Positions 15,201 through 26,446 of a DNA stretch of 64,000 nt are shown here, piece after piece. The notes below the pieces were generated by a model. That model saw nothing but the letters and a program-made list of their open reading frames with translations, made no database searches and was not told the origin of the DNA. Position 1 is the first letter of the stretch, and every line of letters starts with the position of its first letter. The translations under genes and the position numbers were made by a program. This stretch comes from Sipunculus nudus (Eukaryota > Annelida > Sipuncula > Golfingiida > Sipunculidae), in the NCBI GenBank assembly GCA_026874595.1, contig CM049313.1:12273508-12337507 (forward strand), in the 5' to 3' direction.

Positions 15201-18200
15201 ACCGATGTTCATGCGAGTAAAATGCTCAGTTGTTTGGCCTGACATCCTAGCCCAAGCCGGTGAACTGTGCTTGCTTGAGTACAAACGAGATATGGATATG
15301 TTTGAAAAGACACAAGTGCTCTTGGTTAAACGGCAAAGCCGCTTTTTTTGGGGTATGGAAAGCCTAGCGTTACGGGACTGTCTGTAGTTTTTACACTTTT
15401 GCTAGCCGACAACATAGGCTACCAGTAATTCATTAAGGTCACCACTGGGTTTATACATCTGACTGCAGGCCCCTGTGACTAGTTATTACAAAATTATTTT
15501 TTTAGGTCTTTACATTCTTAAAAAATATTTCGTAAATACGAATAAATTTTCGGTTCCCGATTTTAAAGTTTGGAAAAACGAATTTTCGGAAATTTAGCAT
15601 TTGGAAAAACGGCGCCCTACTGTATCATTATTTGCAGTATTCCTGGTGACATAAATATCAGGCCAGTACTTGTCTTCTGGAATGTAATATTTTATAAGTA
15701 AAATATTATTTGCCTTTAAAAAATATATATTAATGCAGATACAAACCACTATAAGTTTATTATGGGTTTGTGATTAGGTAACCATATCCGAAACCACTGC
15801 ATATTTTGTTTTGTTTCAGATTCGTGTTGCGGAGGCACTGACAGTGATGTATACATTAATACAAATCGTTGTTTTTATTGGTATCGTGGCACAAATAGCA
15901 AAAGAAGGTCTTTGTTCCCCAGTGACCGTCTTGTTTATATTTGTGTCCGGAACTTTCATCCTGTCCGCTGTCTTACATCCCCAGGATTTCTTCTGTTTGA
16001 CCCATGGTTTGATCTACTTCCTGCTGATCCCCAGCATGTACATGCTGTTGATGCTTTATGCCGTCATCAATCTGAATGTGACGTCATGGGGAACACGTGA
16101 GCGGAAGCAGAACCCAGATGATGGTCAGGCAGGATGTAGTTTTTGGACATGGTTAAGATGTTGTTTGCCCTGGTCCTCTCGCCTTAGACATTCCACAACT
16201 CAAACAGAGGGTTTCATAGAGGAACAGACACCGGAACTTACTGAAATGAATGACGAACAGCCGATCGCCGAATATGAACCAGCCAATGATCCAGAGAGAC
16301 AAAACATGAGGGCACAGAATCAACCAGAAATCTCAAATATTGGTTAGTTTTTTTTCAGGAAATAATTTTCAGATAATATTCTGTTAATAATTAAATTCTA
16401 ATGTTGTTCAAATGCAGAATAAACTATGCTAGCCATCATCATTAAATGCACAGTTGGTATCGGATCCATTCGTTCTTGTTTGAAATGAATCCATTAAAGG
16501 CACGACTATAAGAAACCTCGGTTTAGCGACTACCTCAAAGTCACGACTACTTTTTTTCGGTCCCAATTCCTGTTGTGCTCTTTATATCAGACCTCGCTCA
16601 GACGACTATCTCGAAAAAAATCACTCTTTATCTAGGCGAAGTTGGTTGGCGTAATTTCGAGGACTACACTTTTTTTGTGGGTCGTAATTAGTTCCCATGG
16701 GTGTGTTTGCATTGTTTTTGGCTGATCTTATTGTAAACGTATAGACATACCGATAGACTCTCTTCCGGTCACATATTTTTAAGTTTCACCAATTAATCAT
16801 ATATTGAAAATGGTTTTCGGGCAGAGAATTTTTTAATATTGCTGTGTCGCGCTACGTAAAGCACGTTTGAATAGCAACTTTCTCAGATCGACATCATTGT
16901 ATTTCAACCAATACCTGACCCCATCATGAGAGATCTGATATTAAAAATGCTTCTTCTTTCAAGAAATTTAATGGGACCTCCACATAACAGGAATGTTAAA
17001 GAAAAACGAAATTTGTCGCGTTTCCAACTTATAATATTATGGCATCTGCCAATATTTTGTTCTAAAAGCGTTATCAGGATTCGCTCTATGATTTGAGGGT
17101 ATTACAGTTTGATGTAATTGTTCCTAAAAGATCGTGATGAAACTAGAAACTGGTTTTATATCTTTAAGTTGTTCACCACAACCACTTTTAATACTTTTAT
17201 CATGAGGATTCTTGTGACGCAGCAGTTTTGTTAATCAGTCCTCGATCTTTGAACATGTTCAATAATGAGCACAAAAAGCTTCAAGTGGGCAGGCTTGTAA
17301 CATTCAGTACTAGCCACAACTGCCTGGAACAATTATATATTGCGCAATACCAGTGTAAGGAATAGCTAAGAGTTTTATATGGTAACTGAAGAAATATGCA
17401 TTTTATATAACCCCAAATATCTAAAAGTACATTATTTTAACTGTGGACCACGCTCACGAGGCAGCGGAAATCTTGCGCTTCAAAAGAAGCAACTGATTTT
17501 TACGCTGCCAGCTTTGACCGTTTATGATATATTTAGACACCAGATGGCGGTTCGTTGTCCGCTGAAATAAACGTGCGTATGATGTGACAAGCAGCCAACC
17601 AGATGCCAATAAACAAACACTCGACAGGCATCTTGGCTACGCATATAGCTGAGCTTCAAGCGCCGCTTGATGAGAGTTAGCGGTCGAATTAAAATTGCCC
17701 CCTCTGCGTTCTCGCATCATCGACCAATTCGATTATGACAATATGACTGTGTTAGCGTAGCCATGTATCTATTGTCTGCAGAACTGAAACCAGCCAGCGA
17801 GGTGTGCACGCAGCCTTTGTTGTTACGTTTCGTTTGAATTACAGCTCACCGGGCGTGCATTCTATGTGCTCAAGTCCCTAAGCAAACCACGTCTGGGGCA
17901 ATTCTCTCTGAGCCTGTGGCCTGTTCAGACGGTTACCGGGGCGATAAGCTGTCACTCAAAACGAAATGAACATGAATGGCTCCGTGGATTCCTCGCTTGG
18001 CTGTGTCTTCTAACACAAGGTCTCATCTGATTGGACAAGAATACAGTGCTCCCCTCTGGTGTAGCAATTCAGGATACGAGGTCATAACAAACAGCGCTAA
18101 TACGATATAGGTAGTAGAACTATAGTTAAAGCACTGTGCAAAGAGCGTAACTGTGGACTTATGTATTTCAGATAACCAAAATAGCCTAGGGTACATTATG

Positions 18201-18734
18201 ATAAATGTGAACTTCTTTATTTCAGATAATCCAAGCGATGAAGAATGGGACAACAACACAACTTTCTGGACGGAGGTGAAAGAAATACGTGGAGCTCAAG
18301 CAGAACAAATGACAGAAGATGAGACGGAATTCTATCAGGATCTTCTGAAGAAACACCTGAACCCAAAACCCGAGGTGGATGGACTGAGTGAGAGAGAAAC
18401 AGGCCTGAAACCGCTGAGAAAGTGGTCATCGGTATCGCTGCTTGTAATTAACTTTGCGCTTTTGTTGGTCTTCTACACTCTTCGGAACAAAAACGTTAAT
18501 ATTTCGTTGGGTTGTAGAGAAGAAAAGCGGATTTTAGAGCCAGTTGCTGTTTTGTTCATCACGTTATACGGTGTCCTCATTGTCATCCAGTTACTCTGTA
18601 TGTTAGTACATAGGGTGAATACATTTCTCCACATCGTAGCGGCAACCAGTGTGTTTAGTCGGCAGAGGAGTGAGGAATATCAGCGGATTAACAGTACCGT
18701 CTCCGATGCAGACCAATCTCAGATAGAGGCCTAA
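119..18734 (+). CDS. CHS: chitin synthase, 3' part (14 exons; N-terminus outside window)
   Basis: Membrane-embedded family-2 glycosyltransferase that polymerises UDP-GlcNAc into chitin and extrudes it; in molluscs it serves shell, radula and gut matrices. Joined exons: 119-206 (less sure), 441-596, 1488-1587, 1976-2076, 3261-3319, 3749-3851, 4531-4675, 5993-6182, 6334-6546, 9270-9362, 10536-10738, 12720-12821, 15820-16342, 18226-18734. All junctions are GT-AG and in phase, giving 860 residues and a stop. Seen in order (numbered from the first codon here): CATMWHE ~128-134, ALDGD ~276-280, CGRIHP ~305-310, EDRW ~386-389, product-binding QRRRW ~423-427, several hydrophobic helices, SWGTRE ~606-611, then two C-terminal helices. 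These are hallmarks of metazoan (type 2) chitin synthases, whose full length is far greater, so N-terminal helices and any myosin head must lie upstream. The GSG usually seen after CGRIHP reads GCG here. No stops or frameshifts in the exons. Confidence 0.93.
441..596 (+). CDS. CHS: chitin synthase exon: transmembrane segment
   Basis: Acceptor tttcatcag, donor AA|gtaaat. Encodes a tryptophan-rich membrane helix followed by WITRHVWCPWERRLTPAQ. The run W-x-T-R-H-x-W before a basic/Leu stretch is typical of the last helix before the catalytic domain of animal chitin synthases. Confidence 0.75.
1085..1260 (+). repeat. dispersed repeat fragment in chitin synthase intron
   Basis: Contains TTGGCGCCAGTGATCGCGCC, near-identical to a segment at about 4358-4378. 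Its second half (about 1195-1260, ending AAGTGATTCAGTCCCTTTAATG) resembles 21390-21465. At least two pieces of an interspersed family are therefore present in the window. Confidence 0.5.
1488..1587 (+). CDS. CHS: chitin synthase exon: linker before catalytic domain
   Basis: Acceptor in a pyrimidine-rich stretch ending taaag, donor CAG|gtcagt. The translation has PLWDGVLLEQHVLHNRRR, matching the conserved P-L-(x)n-LLEQ-x-LLxNRR segment that precedes the GT2 domain in this family. Confidence 0.8.
1976..2076 (+). CDS. CHS: chitin synthase exon with CATMWHE
   Basis: Acceptor caccacag, donor AAG|gtgtgt. Encodes TPYIYVCATMWHEVELEM, the start of the glycosyltransferase domain. CATMWHE (2015-2035) is a family signature. 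Confidence 0.92.
3261..3319 (+). CDS. CHS: chitin synthase exon (RLDEDQ)
   Basis: A 59-nt exon between acceptor tttctaaag and donor GAAG|gtctgt. With the base carried from the previous exon it reads RLDEDQKRTEEGRTDRYKFE, the family's R-L-D-x-D-Q stretch. Confidence 0.88.
3749..3851 (+). CDS. CHS: chitin synthase exon (HIYYDDAF)
   Basis: Acceptor ctggtccag, donor ACAAG|gtaaca. Translation GHIYYDDAFRKDSHG matches the family's E-x-H-I-x-F-D-D-A-F block. Confidence 0.92.
4531..4675 (+). CDS. CHS: chitin synthase exon (TPYGG / KNKKRWSQ)
   Basis: Acceptor ttctttgcag, donor CAG|gtaaaa. Translation contains TPYGGSLKWKLPKGN and KNKCLIKNKKRWSQ. The latter corresponds to the family's H-L-K-N-K-x-K-I-R-N-K-K-R-W-S-Q block. 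Confidence 0.93.
4730..5830 (+). repeat. degenerate ~150-bp tandem repeat block in intron
   Basis: Begins with a (TCCGTCCG)-like tract. It then repeats diverged units marked by TGATCTTTCTCAAATTCA and by ATCAAATATGGCTGCC-like phrases near 4914, 5058, 5254, 5403, 5559 and 5650. No coding potential. The ORF at 4594-4893 is only the chitin synthase exon read in another frame and run into this repeat. Confidence 0.6.
5993..6182 (+). CDS. CHS: chitin synthase exon with ALDGD and CGRIHP
   Basis: Acceptor cttcaatttag, donor TGTG|gtaagt. Encodes the UDP-sugar/metal-binding ALDGD (6068-6082) and CGRIHPIGC. These are the core GT2 catalytic motifs and are intact. Confidence 0.96.
6334..6546 (+). CDS. 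CHS: chitin synthase exon (KFEYAIGHWLQK, CSPGCFSLF)
   Basis: Acceptor ctctcacag, donor CAAG|gtatct. Translation includes KFEYAIGHWLQK and CVLCSPGCFSLFRASSL, both highly conserved in animal chitin synthases, and ends YDQ, which splices to GEDRW. Confidence 0.95.
6930..8170 (-). repeat. degenerate ~420-bp tandem repeat in intron
   Basis: The phrase (G)CACAAATCGTAAC followed by a TTGGACNT-like stretch recurs near 7262, 7680 and 8137. A diverged copy is near 9548, and an inverted copy lies at about 14650-14700. This is an interspersed family with internal tandem structure. The small - strand ORFs at 6857-7219 and 7516-7773 fall inside it and look fortuitous. Confidence 0.5.
9174..9209. repeat. 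(TA)n microsatellite
   Basis: About 18 TA units, 60 bp upstream of the EDRW exon. Confidence 0.95.
9270..9362 (+). CDS. CHS: chitin synthase exon with EDRW
   Basis: Acceptor atacatcag, donor GAAG|gtgaaa. A 93-nt exon encoding EDRWLCTLLLKYGHRVAYC and ASDAKTFAPE. EDRW holds the catalytic-base region of processive GT2 enzymes. A short (TA)n run lies 60 bp upstream. Confidence 0.96.
9440..9830 (-). repeat. diverged copy of the CACAAATCGTAAC repeat family
   Basis: Shares phrases such as GGCACAAACCGT and GTTCAAGGTTCCTT with the block at 6930-8170. No gene content. Confidence 0.4.
10536..10738 (+). CDS. CHS: chitin synthase exon with QRRRW
   Basis: Acceptor gtctactcag, donor AAT|gtgaga. Encodes GFGEFFNQRRRWIPSTMAN (QRRRW 10556-10570, the product-channel motif of processive GT2 enzymes) and the first helix after the catalytic domain. 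Confidence 0.96.
11885..11912. repeat. short (TA)n microsatellite
   Basis: Interrupted TA run in the intron between the QRRRW exon and the following helix exon. Confidence 0.8.
12318..12615 (+). mobile_element. tRNA-derived SINE with internal tandem expansion
   Basis: The left end resembles a tRNA body: an A-box-like GGATGGACAGGAAAGAGGCG and a B-box-like GATTCGATCCC at 12360-12370. The 3' part contains TGGTTTTCTCCGGGTCCTCC, a phrase of the type found in conserved SINE central domains of invertebrates. Between them lies a three-copy ~65-bp tandem. The family name is not assigned. Confidence 0.55.
12354..12545 (+). repeat. three tandem copies of a ~65-bp unit
   Basis: Units begin GACCTAGATTCGATCC at about 12354, 12420 and 12485 (periods 66 and 65). 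They share ATGAAACAGGTTGTCGTAAC. Copies 2 and 3 are almost identical, which indicates recent expansion. Confidence 0.9.
12720..12821 (+). CDS. CHS: chitin synthase exon: transmembrane helix
   Basis: Acceptor cacgttttag, donor ACAG|gtaagt, 34 codons in phase 0. The translation is one strongly hydrophobic helix (VLSIIPVIIFIFVCFLA) between the QRRRW exon and the SWGTRE exon, where the family has such a helix. Confidence 0.88.
14210..14760 (+). repeat. inverted copies of the dispersed intronic repeat
   Basis: GTTACGATTTGTGCCCTGGTAGAACGG-like text (first 13 bases GGTTACGATTTGT near 14670) is the reverse complement of the repeat at 6930-8170. An earlier diverged unit starts near 14212. Confidence 0.4.
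15820..16342 (+). CDS. CHS: chitin synthase exon with SWGTRE
   Basis: Acceptor ttgtttcag, donor ATTG|gttagt. Encodes three hydrophobic helices, the block HPQDFFCLTHGLIYFLLIPS and NVTSWGTRE (SWGTRE 16084-16101), a metazoan chitin synthase signature. An acidic, Gln/Pro/Glu-rich cytoplasmic linker of about 80 residues follows, with no recognised motif. Confidence 0.96.
18172..18225 (+). other. CHS: possible alternative 5' extension of last chitin synthase exon
   Basis: A second acceptor (tatttcag ending 18171) sits exactly 54 nt before the one used above (ending 18225). The 54 nt are open in the same frame and would add 18 residues. Both acceptors share the 12-mer TATTTCAGATAA, suggesting local duplication of the splice site. 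Confidence 0.4.
18226..18734 (+). CDS. CHS: chitin synthase last exon
   Basis: Acceptor tttatttcag. Encodes the acidic (D/E)-E-x-F-W-x-E segment, a conserved FYQDLLKKHLNP block, two C-terminal helices separated by an extracellular loop (the second is EPVAVLFITLYGVLIVIQLL) and a short tail ending QSQIEA-stop (TAA 18732-18734). This is the usual end of the animal enzyme. Confidence 0.93.
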
Positions 18735-19101
18735 ATATACGATTCATTGTTAATGCAGATTTATCCTCTTTATTTAGTTTACATGGATTGTATTGCCATC
18801 TGTAGTAACTAAGTTGCTCGGATTATGGCGTACCGTACTCTTTTGAGGAGGAACCCTTCACCCCTTCAGTCTACCGTTTTCCATTAAAGACAATCATTAT
18901 ATATCTATTAGCAGCCATTAGACATCAGACATCCTAAAGACCTCCATTATCAAGATAAAAAAATTATAGTAAAAGGCATATTACCTACTAGAAAAAGGAA
19001 GAGGTAGCCTAAGGTTAAGAGTGTCATTCAACAGAGGGGCGTCTCGTGTATTAAGCTATACTAATATAAACATTAAGAATAACAACTCAGTATGCAATAA
19101 A
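18735..19101 (+). other. probable chitin synthase 3' UTR
   Basis: AT-rich non-coding stretch after the TAA stop. The first canonical AATAAA is at 19096-19101, with further ones near 19246 and 19395. Which is used is not visible. Confidence 0.4.
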
Positions 19102-22100
19102 TGAAAATAAACACATATGTCATTGTCATTCTGCAATGTTTGAAGGAAAACGTAAAAATGGAATTTAAATTATTAACCCGATGAATTATTTGAAAGTCGA
19201 CATTACATAAGAAAGTGTTTGATTTTCAAAGGAATCAAATCTTTGAAATAAAAAAAGTATACTGCATCTTTCCTGTTTGAAGATTCGATTCGTTTGAGTT
19301 GTTCTCTATACTTTACACAATATATTTAATTCAATTAAAGTAAATGGGAAATAAATGTGAAAAATGCCAGACTTAAACTTCAACACTTGTACGAAATAAA
19401 AGTGTAGCGTCTGATGCATTTTATTCTCGTTTTTTTGGTGTTTGATTAATTTGTCATTGCATAGGGCTGATGTTTTTTCGTGTACACGTATATTTTGCTT
19501 ATACCATCTGTGATGTCAAAATTGTGACACTTCCCGATTCACCATGGATCATTTGTGGTATTTCCCGATTTATTCTTTTCCACGGCTTGTACAATATGGT
19601 CTCTACTTTAGACGAATGGGAAATTTGCAAAAACGATTTATTCATATATTGTGTCGATAGAAGCTAGACTATGTTTCGTATGCTGTTACAGCGATCGCAC
19701 TTCATCCGGCCCGCCGGTCGTCTATTTTGCTGTATACTAGGTTAATAGCACTTATCATGACCATTGGACCATGGAACTCATAATTAAAGATCGGGAGAGA
19801 TAATGAAATATCCGCCTTGAACCAGGAAATAAGATCGTTGTGACCTTTATTCTTTGCTTTACAGAGCCAAAACTTAAGTAAGTGGATTGATCGTAATGAC
19901 ATTTTGAGTTGCAGTTGATCTTGAAGCCGTCCTTTACCAGAGCCCAAGCTGAAAGATTAAGAACTTCTGGCTGAATGTCACGTGAGATACTTGAAAATGT
20001 TCTGTTTAGACCTCAGCCCAGGACCAGACCTTAATTATCTGTGTATTTGTGTTGATAATTACTCAAACATTGTAAAATTTTTACGATAATGGATTTTTTT
20101 GTAAATTAAAAATACAGACGGAGTACACTGGATTTATATATAAACAAAATACGTATATTTTCACCAATCATTAACGTGCTTTATAGAATATATAACATGG
20201 TAACGATGCTTTATTTCTGATATTCAAATAGTACTCTCAGGTTTTGCTGTAAAGGATGTATTTTACCTGCATGGGATATTCGTTAACCTCTCGTGAGAAG
20301 ACTAAACACACGCAATCTTTCTCGGGTTATGTTTTTCTATCTGTGCATTTATAGGCAGCAGGGCGGAGTTTGAACTTACACAATTTCTTACTAAACAGTC
20401 GAGTATGGATAGGAAAAAAAACTAGACCACACATTTTTCATTGAAAGTTGTTTGAGTAATATGCTGTAAAACTTGTAATGTCTAAATTCAAACTTGTGAA
20501 AATTATCAAACTGCTGCTCATCTTCACTCCCCTGAGTGTGGATCTGCATGTTTGAGTGTTTTGTTTTATTTGCTTTGAGTCGGTGCAGTAGTAGGATTAA
20601 ATAATTCTGCATAACTTCGTTGTTTAGTATCGCATATGGATGTCGATTAAAATCCGTTCAGTATCAAACATATAATCAAAAAGATTTTATGGAGACATCG
20701 AATGCACCACTGTCTCAGACTGAATTCGTATACTCTTCTATCCCTTTCCAAGGGAATGGTGTAACAACAGAAAGGTAACGATTGCAGTTACGGCATCAAG
20801 AACTTTGACGACTAGGAAAATTATGTACACTACTGCTAACCGTATATGTGCCATTTGTTTCTATTTAGCTGAACCTGATCAGATACTCAACAGGGTCGTC
20901 CTTAAACAGGATATATTATCGTGTATTAAATGGCACATCGCAGGAAATGTTTACTTAAAATGTTTTCGATGTGTGAGTTTTAGGCCGAAACTTAGGAGAT
21001 ATTATGGCTTTAATTTTCTGGAAAACGGTAAGGAATTGCACGGCTATTTCCACATTTTATACGTTTGAAATGCCTAAGTTCAAGTAGTATCATTAACTTG
21101 ATATACGACGCGATTTTTTAGTGTGTAGAAATGATTACCAGCCAACGGTGCTGGCGTCAATTGGGTGTTGTTGGGATTCTGCACTGCCCTACACTAATTG
21201 GGAGGGGTTAATGTGTGACATCCGGGTCCCAACCGTGTGAAAACCTCCCCGGTATCAAAGTTCAGAGTGGCCCGGGAGATGTAAAGTTACATGCGGTGTG
21301 TTTATATTGTCGCTTTTGTCTGCGACCGGTCCGCGGTTTTACACACTTGTATACAGGAGTAAGCCAACGGTCTTTTGGCAGGTACTAATTTATTTTAAAG
21401 AGAAGACGGATTCTTTTGTGTCAATTTAACCTGCTTTATAAGTGATTATACCCCTTAATGTTCCGTGACAGGTCAGGGACAAGCTAGGGCAAAGGAAAGC
21501 TATGCTCCGTATCTCACACCAGAAGCCTGACCACTCATATTGTTTCCGATGTTGTGTGCACAAGGATACTATTTTGAAATATTAAGCATTAAAGTATACA
21601 TGTTACCTCCACTTCTGAAAAGCGCCCAAACTACTGCTTACTGATGCCAAATAAACATGTGGGATTTCCAATACAGCTGGATAACTCAACCAGTATGTGT
21701 GAATTTCTATGAATAAGCAATGCATAAGATTTATTTCTTCAATTATCTTGGCATTACCTGTTTAAATTTTCTTAATTATGTACCCGCCATTAGAGTATGA
21801 GGAAAATATTAAAATATCATCCCGAAATAAAATCTTCCTGTTTGCCTTTATTGTTCCCAGAAAGGTTTCTCGAAAAAAAAGCTGGAGTCAACAATCTATA
21901 CAAAACACACCTATCATTAGGAGAGCACACGTTATCAAAAGAGGTTATTAATATTGGTAACTTGCTTGTACCTTGACGCCATTCAAACCCAAACAACAAA
22001 TATTTCGCCGACAGACTTGTAAGTTTTAATTTTATGTTTTACATGATGTCATTCATGTAGTGTGTAGGCCTATGTAAGAAAATCCGTATACATGTAAGCT

Positions 22101-25100
22101 TAATGAACAGTACAATAATTTAATAATTAGAACACAGATCTCTAATGACAATATACAAAGCTTTATAAAAAAAAATTAATTTCCTACATCCATTGTGCAC
22201 ATCTGAAACATTTATTCGTAGTTTACATCTTTGTAAATCTCCTCAGGACATGATTGGGTAGAACCAACCAAACAGACTAAATAATAATAACCGCAGTGTA
22301 TGCAATAATATAAAACTTTTCTTAATTTTTATTTACATATATTTATATATTTAGGTTTTGTGTTGATAAGTTATGCGGGGAAATAATATTTTGGCAACCA
22401 AAGCCTATCATCGTTGCAGGCTTAGATGTTAAGATATTTATAGTGCTCGCTTAAATAATACAACTGTATGCCGAGCACCTCGTTATAGCTGATGTGTACG
22501 CGTGTAGGTGTTGGATATTTAGTATATTTTAATCTTCTATAGTTTGACCATTTCCCAGCTTTTGAACCAGGTTCCGGAATCGACAGACTGGCTTACGGAA
22601 ATTGTCATAACTGCCTGATTTGTATTATTACTTTGACAGATCCAAGGTATTCAATATTTTTCCGAGTAATTCGTTGGTTTTTTGGATGCAGGAAACATTT
22701 GTCTTCAGAATGTTGAATAAGCAAATAGAGAGGGCACAGGAAGTGCCCCTAGATGCCGCCAGTGACCACGAACTATCGAGGAAATGGTTCATCATTTACA
22801 GACTAAGATGGTGCAATGAAATACTATTAAATTTGGGGACTGTAACATAATAAAAATAAAACAATTTATACAGCGATGATAGCATTTTTGCTTTAACATT
22901 TTTTCATCCAATAATCAGTAACTAGTAATTAGAAACTCGCATGGCCATTTCTAGATCTCCGATGCCAGGGGGTTTGTTGGAAGGGTGGCACGTATCGTCT
23001 AAGTTTAGAATGCAGTAATATTTTAATTTACCATTGGTCAATTTGGAATGTTGAAAGCTGAACAATCAAAACCATGTAAGACAGCATCTTAGACAAAAAG
23101 AATTATCCGATAAAATTTCATAACCCCAATGAGGACGGCCAGGCTAAAAAAGCATACATATTGATACATATAAGAATCCTGCCCACATATTATCAAATAG
23201 AGCCCCGACTAATCATGACCCATAGAATCATTTAAATGATATGTTGTATGGACATTTTAAACTCGGGATGATACAGTTGATACAGTAATTATCCACTCTT
23301 GCTGCCAGATCTCATGGTGTTCATTTTATGTTCAGTTTTATTTATATTTGTCTTGTATAGGCAGCTTTGCGGAAGGACTGGATCTTTATGGGACGCTACC
23401 GGCATTACATGTAAATTTAAGCGATTCGATTTTTACACAAGCCTAATTTCTACATTTCAGGAAACTGAAAAAAAAACGCGGTGTTATAGTCAAAAAGCGC
23501 TTTTAAACCATGACATATTTTGAAGTGTCACTCCGATCCGGTTAACTGTATGAAATTTAATCAATGGATGCACTATGAGAGGATGGCAATGACTTGCCTA
23601 ACCCATAATCGTGCATCTGTCATGCTGTATCCGAGGAATTGTTAACTGAAGTGGACCGGCTTTAATAGGCGCCATATCCAGCTTAAATAAAATGACCGTT
23701 CTAACAACATATCTCGTGAAGTCATTTTTTTCTCAGCCTAAACAACTCCCTGAAAAGGAAACAATACAGTCGGAAGTCCATATAATCCTTGTAGAACATG
23801 CCACGCAGCTCACAGGACAACCAATACATAATGACGTTCTATTTATACGTGTTACAACATCGACAGGATTTCGAAGCCCATCATGGGTCTTCATTATTAA
23901 CACCATTCATGGTGCCAGTATGGGAGATATGGTATTTAAGCGACCCCTCCGCCTTTGTTTGAACTTTTTCGAGGTCACAATCGAATGTGTACTGCCATAT
24001 ATAAGCATTCCCCGCATCTGGGTTAAAATAGATCAGTTTGATTTTGTATGCCTGGTAAAAACTGAAGTGATAAAAGCGATCCCGTTTTATAGTAGTTTGC
24101 ATGCACTCCACAGTATACACCAGAATTTTCCCCATGTATTATAACTATAGACCTAGAATTATGACCATCACAATATCAACACGATTCCTTTAGCAAATGT
24201 GGAAACAACAGTATTTACAAGTGCCTAGGCGCCACGATCTGAAAAAAATATCTGCATGCCATTATCATTAAAACAGTACAATATTTACACCGGCTGCCGG
24301 TATCATTACCGAAGTGTATAACCGGTTTCATTTGCCAACCAAAAACCTAAGGATCATAGTATTTGTTATACACAAGGACCGATTAGATTTTCTTTACACT
24401 ATACCCATCACTTTTATAATTAAATGAACCCGACCACCTTTATCATTATTACAGATTACCGACCGGCTGTAAAATCACCACACGACAGAGAGAGTCTGTA
24501 TCATCTGTAACACAATTGTTGGTTCCTGTATCATTATTATACTATTCTTGCCACTTTTACTATTAAAATAGGAACCCAACCCTTATAGAATTCTAATTGA
24601 ACCTGTCAAAACCACCCAGAAGCAAGAGGTATGAGATGTCTTTAATGCTTTATACTTGCTTTATTTTAATGAATGATGTTAATCTCATACACAAACCTTA
24701 CAAAACTACTTTAAGAAACTTAATTACACTGCTGCTGGCGGTCACACCCCATTGTTATGGTGATTGATAGTTTCCTCGATTTATTTGTTTCTCTAAAGAA
24801 TCAAGCATATGAAGGCGATATTTATCTTTTCCTCGGGCATTCAGCATGGAGATAACGGTATGCTACCTGCAGGTGCGCTTTCTGTAATAGGAAAGCATTT
24901 TGATAAAGCTTACATTATTAACGTACACAGATCCGACATCCACCCACCCTTTTCCTAAATCAAGCACTACAACTGAATTATTCGTCACCTCGGGCTTCTA
25001 TTTTAATTTACATCGACAATAAGTAGCCTGAAGGAAATTTCTTAAAGGGTCAGACGTTAACATGGTAGATTATACATGCAAATCATTTATTGTTCTTGGC

Positions 25101-26020
25101 AGACCTTTTAATAACAAGAGGAAATCAGAAAAATAGAAAACCCCGACTTTTTGGTAAAAATTGTTCATTTGAATTTTTATAGTTGCAAGGATAGAGCAAT
25201 TGTATTCACAAGAACATGGACAATTTCGGATAATCAAATGTATCCATATTTTACTTAAATGGGGGGTGGGGGGTGGGGGGGGGGGGGTGTCATAACAATC
25301 GATATCGCATTTTACGTACGTTTAAGCCCGACATCGGGACATCTTACCTGTTTCATACCTTATTAACTACAGTTCCAGACTGATTACGCCCCACTAAAAA
25401 TAACATACAAGTATTTAACAATGTGGTCAAATTATCTAAGTTTGTTCATTGGTTCATTGGACAGAAAACATTATTACGATTGCAAACTGATTTACATGAA
25501 TTCTGCTTGCATCTATTTCTGTACCATACACAATGTATCCGAATTCCTTGAAGTAGAGGCCACCATTCCGTCTATTTTATCCATATGAATGACGTCAAAT
25601 ATGGTAGAAACAGTAAACACATGGGTAAGTACATTGGCATGTTGAATATGAACAGTTATCTGACACAATTACTCGTGCACACTGGAAGCTAATTATCATC
25701 TCATGAATCTATCATGTTTATTCCGAGAATATCCCAACGGTTAAATTTCAAAGCTGTCACATGCCACTGTACCTTGTTTTGAATAACATCATATTTACAT
25801 TACTTGGCCATAAGTATTTAAGTTCACATGTCCTGTAAAATTAGTGTCTTAAATTTGCAATGATCAATTGATAATCTATTTTAGTTCAAATGAACAAGCA
25901 TCAATAAAGAAATATTTTGAATATTATTTTATAATAAAACAGCGTGTACAATATTAATAACACATTCATTTTGCAGAATGATATATAAACGAGTAGCCAA
26001 AATATCCTTCGAGTATATAT
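19102..26020. other. intergenic stretch, no gene recognised
   Basis: AT-rich sequence. A GC-richer repeat-like patch at 21150-21465 shares its right end with 1195-1260. A G-rich run lies at 25260-25289. Overlapping open frames on both strands at 23692-24144 have no recognisable domain. I see no exon set that splices coherently. Confidence 0.5.
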
Positions 26021-26022
26021 TT

Positions 26023-26031
<9 letters not shown>

Positions 26032-26107
<76 letters not shown>
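26032..26107. repeat. compound (CT)n(TA)n microsatellite
   Basis: A CT run to about 26056, then TA repeats with one AAA interruption. It produces spurious IYIY/RERE frames. Confidence 0.95.
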
Positions 26108-26109
<2 letters not shown>

Positions 26110-26374
26110 TCTTACTCTGCACAATGGCAAAATGACAGGTATTTCAAAAGACAAACTAGCCTTTGTTAAATGATCAAGGATTTCTTGGGAAAAATTTCAA
26201 TGAGAAATGATCCTTATAATTAAAAACTTACACGCATTTAACATAATAACGTATGTGACAATATCGAATTTTATCCTTCGATAATTGCCGAGTTGGAATT
26301 CAGTTATTCTTCTGTTAAGCAGCAATTTAGTACATCGTTTGGTCCTCAAGTATAGGTTTCTCAAGTGTCGTTTT

Positions 26375-26376
<2 letters not shown>

Positions 26377-26443
<67 letters not shown>
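26377..26443. repeat. (TA)n microsatellite
   Basis: About 33 uninterrupted TA units. Confidence 0.95.
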
Positions 26444-26446
<3 letters not shown>

